This document shows positions 35,772-36,599 of a stretch of 36,599 nt of DNA, in pieces. Source of the DNA: a virus. Made by a program: the position numbers and the translations under genes. The notes beneath the pieces were generated by a model. The model made no database searches. It was not told where the DNA came from and saw only the letters and a program-made list of their open reading frames with translations. Position 1 is the first letter of the stretch; each line of letters opens with the position of its first letter. The stretch is from IMG/VR virus record IMGVR_UViG_3300043429_000464, positions 1 to 36,599 of that record. One strand, written 5' to 3'.

Positions 35772-36599
35772 TGCAGCCACGCTGGTACCAAACTGAAGCA
35801 GTTGAGGCGGTCGCGTCGTGGATGGCAACCGCTTCAGGCAACCCAGCAATCATCCTGCCAACTGGTGCTGGCAAGTCGCTGGTGATAGCCATGCTGGCCG
35901 ATCGAATCATCGCTCAAGGCGGGCGGGTGGCGATCTTCCAGCATCGGGAGGAACTCATCCGGCAAAATGCCGAAAAGTTCGTGACGCTTCGGCCAGATGT
36001 GCCCATTGGTATCTGGTCGGCATCACTGAAGCAGAAGAACGCACAGCCATCAGTCGTGTTCGCTGGGATCCAGTCAGCCTATCGGGAAGATGTCCTGCTT
36101 AACTTCGGATGGCGGGATCTCATCATCGGCGATGAGTGCCACCTGGTTCCATCGGATGGCGACGGGATGTGGCGGCAGATGCTCGGCTACTTCGCGAAGA
36201 TGAATCCGGCAAGTCGATTTGTCGGGCTCACCGCTTCGCCTTGGCGACTCGATTCTGGCTCCATCATCGGGCCTGACAAAATGCTGCACGATGTCGCGTT
36301 CCAGGCTCCGCTAGTGCGGCTGATCGAGGAAGGCTACCTTTGCAACTTGATTTCCAAGGATCCCGATTTCCATGTCAGCACCGATGGCGTCGGCAAGGTT
36401 GGCGGCGAATGGAACCTGAAGCAGCTTGATCAGGCAGCCAGCAAGGATGAGCAATTGGTTCGCCAGGCTGTCGCCGAGCTGCTGCACCGAACGGCCGGTC
36501 GTCATTCCTGCCTGGTGTTCTGCTGCGGTCGCAAGCACGGTCAGATGGTCGCCTCGATGATCGCAGATGCTCAGCCTGGGAATGTGGCGTACGTCGATG
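35768..36599 (+). CDS. DEAH-type superfamily 2 helicase, N-terminal part (continues at 1-900)
   Basis: The frame starts at an ATGATG overlapping the previous stop and runs to the end of the window, then continues at base 1, for 570 residues in all. The N-terminal domain has motif Q-like RWYQTEAVEAV (5-15), Walker A ILPTGAGKSL (29-38), a GIQSAY motif, the DECH box in IIGDECHLV and the LTASPWRLD motif III region. The product unwinds DNA in an ATP-dependent way. It is most like phage helicases encoded beside primase-polymerases, and the primase follows two small genes later. Confidence 0.93.
   Translation, partial: MMQPRWYQTEAVEAVASWMATASGNPAIILPTGAGKSLVIAMLADRIIAQGGRVAIFQHREELIRQNAEKFVTLRPDVPIGIWSASLKQKNAQPSVVFAGIQSAYREDVLLNFGWRDLIIGDECHLVPSDGDGMWRQMLGYFAKMNPASRFVGLTASPWRLDSGSIIGPDKMLHDVAFQAPLVRLIEEGYLCNLISKDPDFHVSTDGVGKVGGEWNLKQLDQAASKDEQLVRQAVAELLHRTAGRHSCLVFCCGRKHGQMVASMIADAQPGNVAYVD
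36581..36599. repeat. Terminal direct repeat, right copy (circle closure)
   Basis: This is identical to 1-19. Removing one copy gives a 36,580-bp circle with the helicase frame intact. See the left copy. Confidence 0.93.

Noticed and set aside
1-36599. CRISPR array or anti-CRISPR locus
   Set aside because: No regularly spaced direct repeats of CRISPR length were seen, and no recognisable Acr/Aca pair; the ribbon-helix-helix proteins are not adjacent to a suitable candidate.

Overview
The window is a complete, circularly closed genome of a tailed bacteriophage (Caudoviricetes). The first 19 bases (1-19) are repeated exactly as the last 19 (36581-36599), and a DEAH-type helicase runs in frame through the join. 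The non-redundant circle is therefore 36,580 bp and the ends are arbitrary. A tape-measure protein, tail tube, tail-assembly chaperone with a frameshift, lambda-type gpA terminase, gpW-like joiner and lambda-type portal point to a long-tailed, siphovirus-like particle. I see no integrase, excisionase or convincing CI-type repressor, so a virulent life style is more likely. The host cannot be fixed from sequence alone. A very cysteine-rich virion protein, a GCGC-motif small protein, Gly/Ser/Val fibre repeats and the lack of a classical muralytic enzyme would fit a planctomycete-like host, but this is a low-confidence inference.

Layout: there are two opposed transcription blocks. An AT-rich divergent region (about 25615-25968) carries several copies of AGGTGTC. 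Leftward from it (minus strand, 25614 down to 3744) run a RusA-type resolvase, then 24971-22587 (small hydrophobic protein, secreted protein, papain-like cysteine peptidase, membrane/coiled-coil protein), then 22590-19698 (fibre-type proteins). The head module follows (19701-13172: terminase, zinc protein, gpW-like, portal, protease/scaffold, major capsid, connector), then the tail module (13175-5947: terminator, tube, chaperones, tape measure, tail-tip and Cys-rich proteins). Last come small non-structural genes (RMF-like protein, metallophosphoesterase, dATP/dGTP diphosphohydrolase-like protein).

Rightward (plus strand, 25969 through the join to 3844) comes a run of small unknown genes interleaved with five tRNA-like elements (26988-29894) and followed by an HNH homing-type endonuclease. 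Then a promoter with an immediately following intrinsic terminator (31331-31420) leads into the recombination/replication block: SNase-like nuclease, PD-(D/E)XK exonuclease, Sak4-like ATPase, DUF669 ssDNA-binding-like protein, sigma region-4-like regulator, DEAH helicase and a primase-polymerase/ATPase fusion. The two blocks meet head-on with a 101-bp coding overlap at 3744-3844.

How it works together (inference): the rightward block makes early regulators and a self-sufficient replication/recombination set (primase, helicase, SSB, annealing ATPase, exonuclease). The leftward block builds and releases the virion. The most unusual content is the cluster of tRNA-like elements. Each has an excellent T arm abutting an acceptor-type helix, but the anticodon arm is missing or non-canonical in all five.
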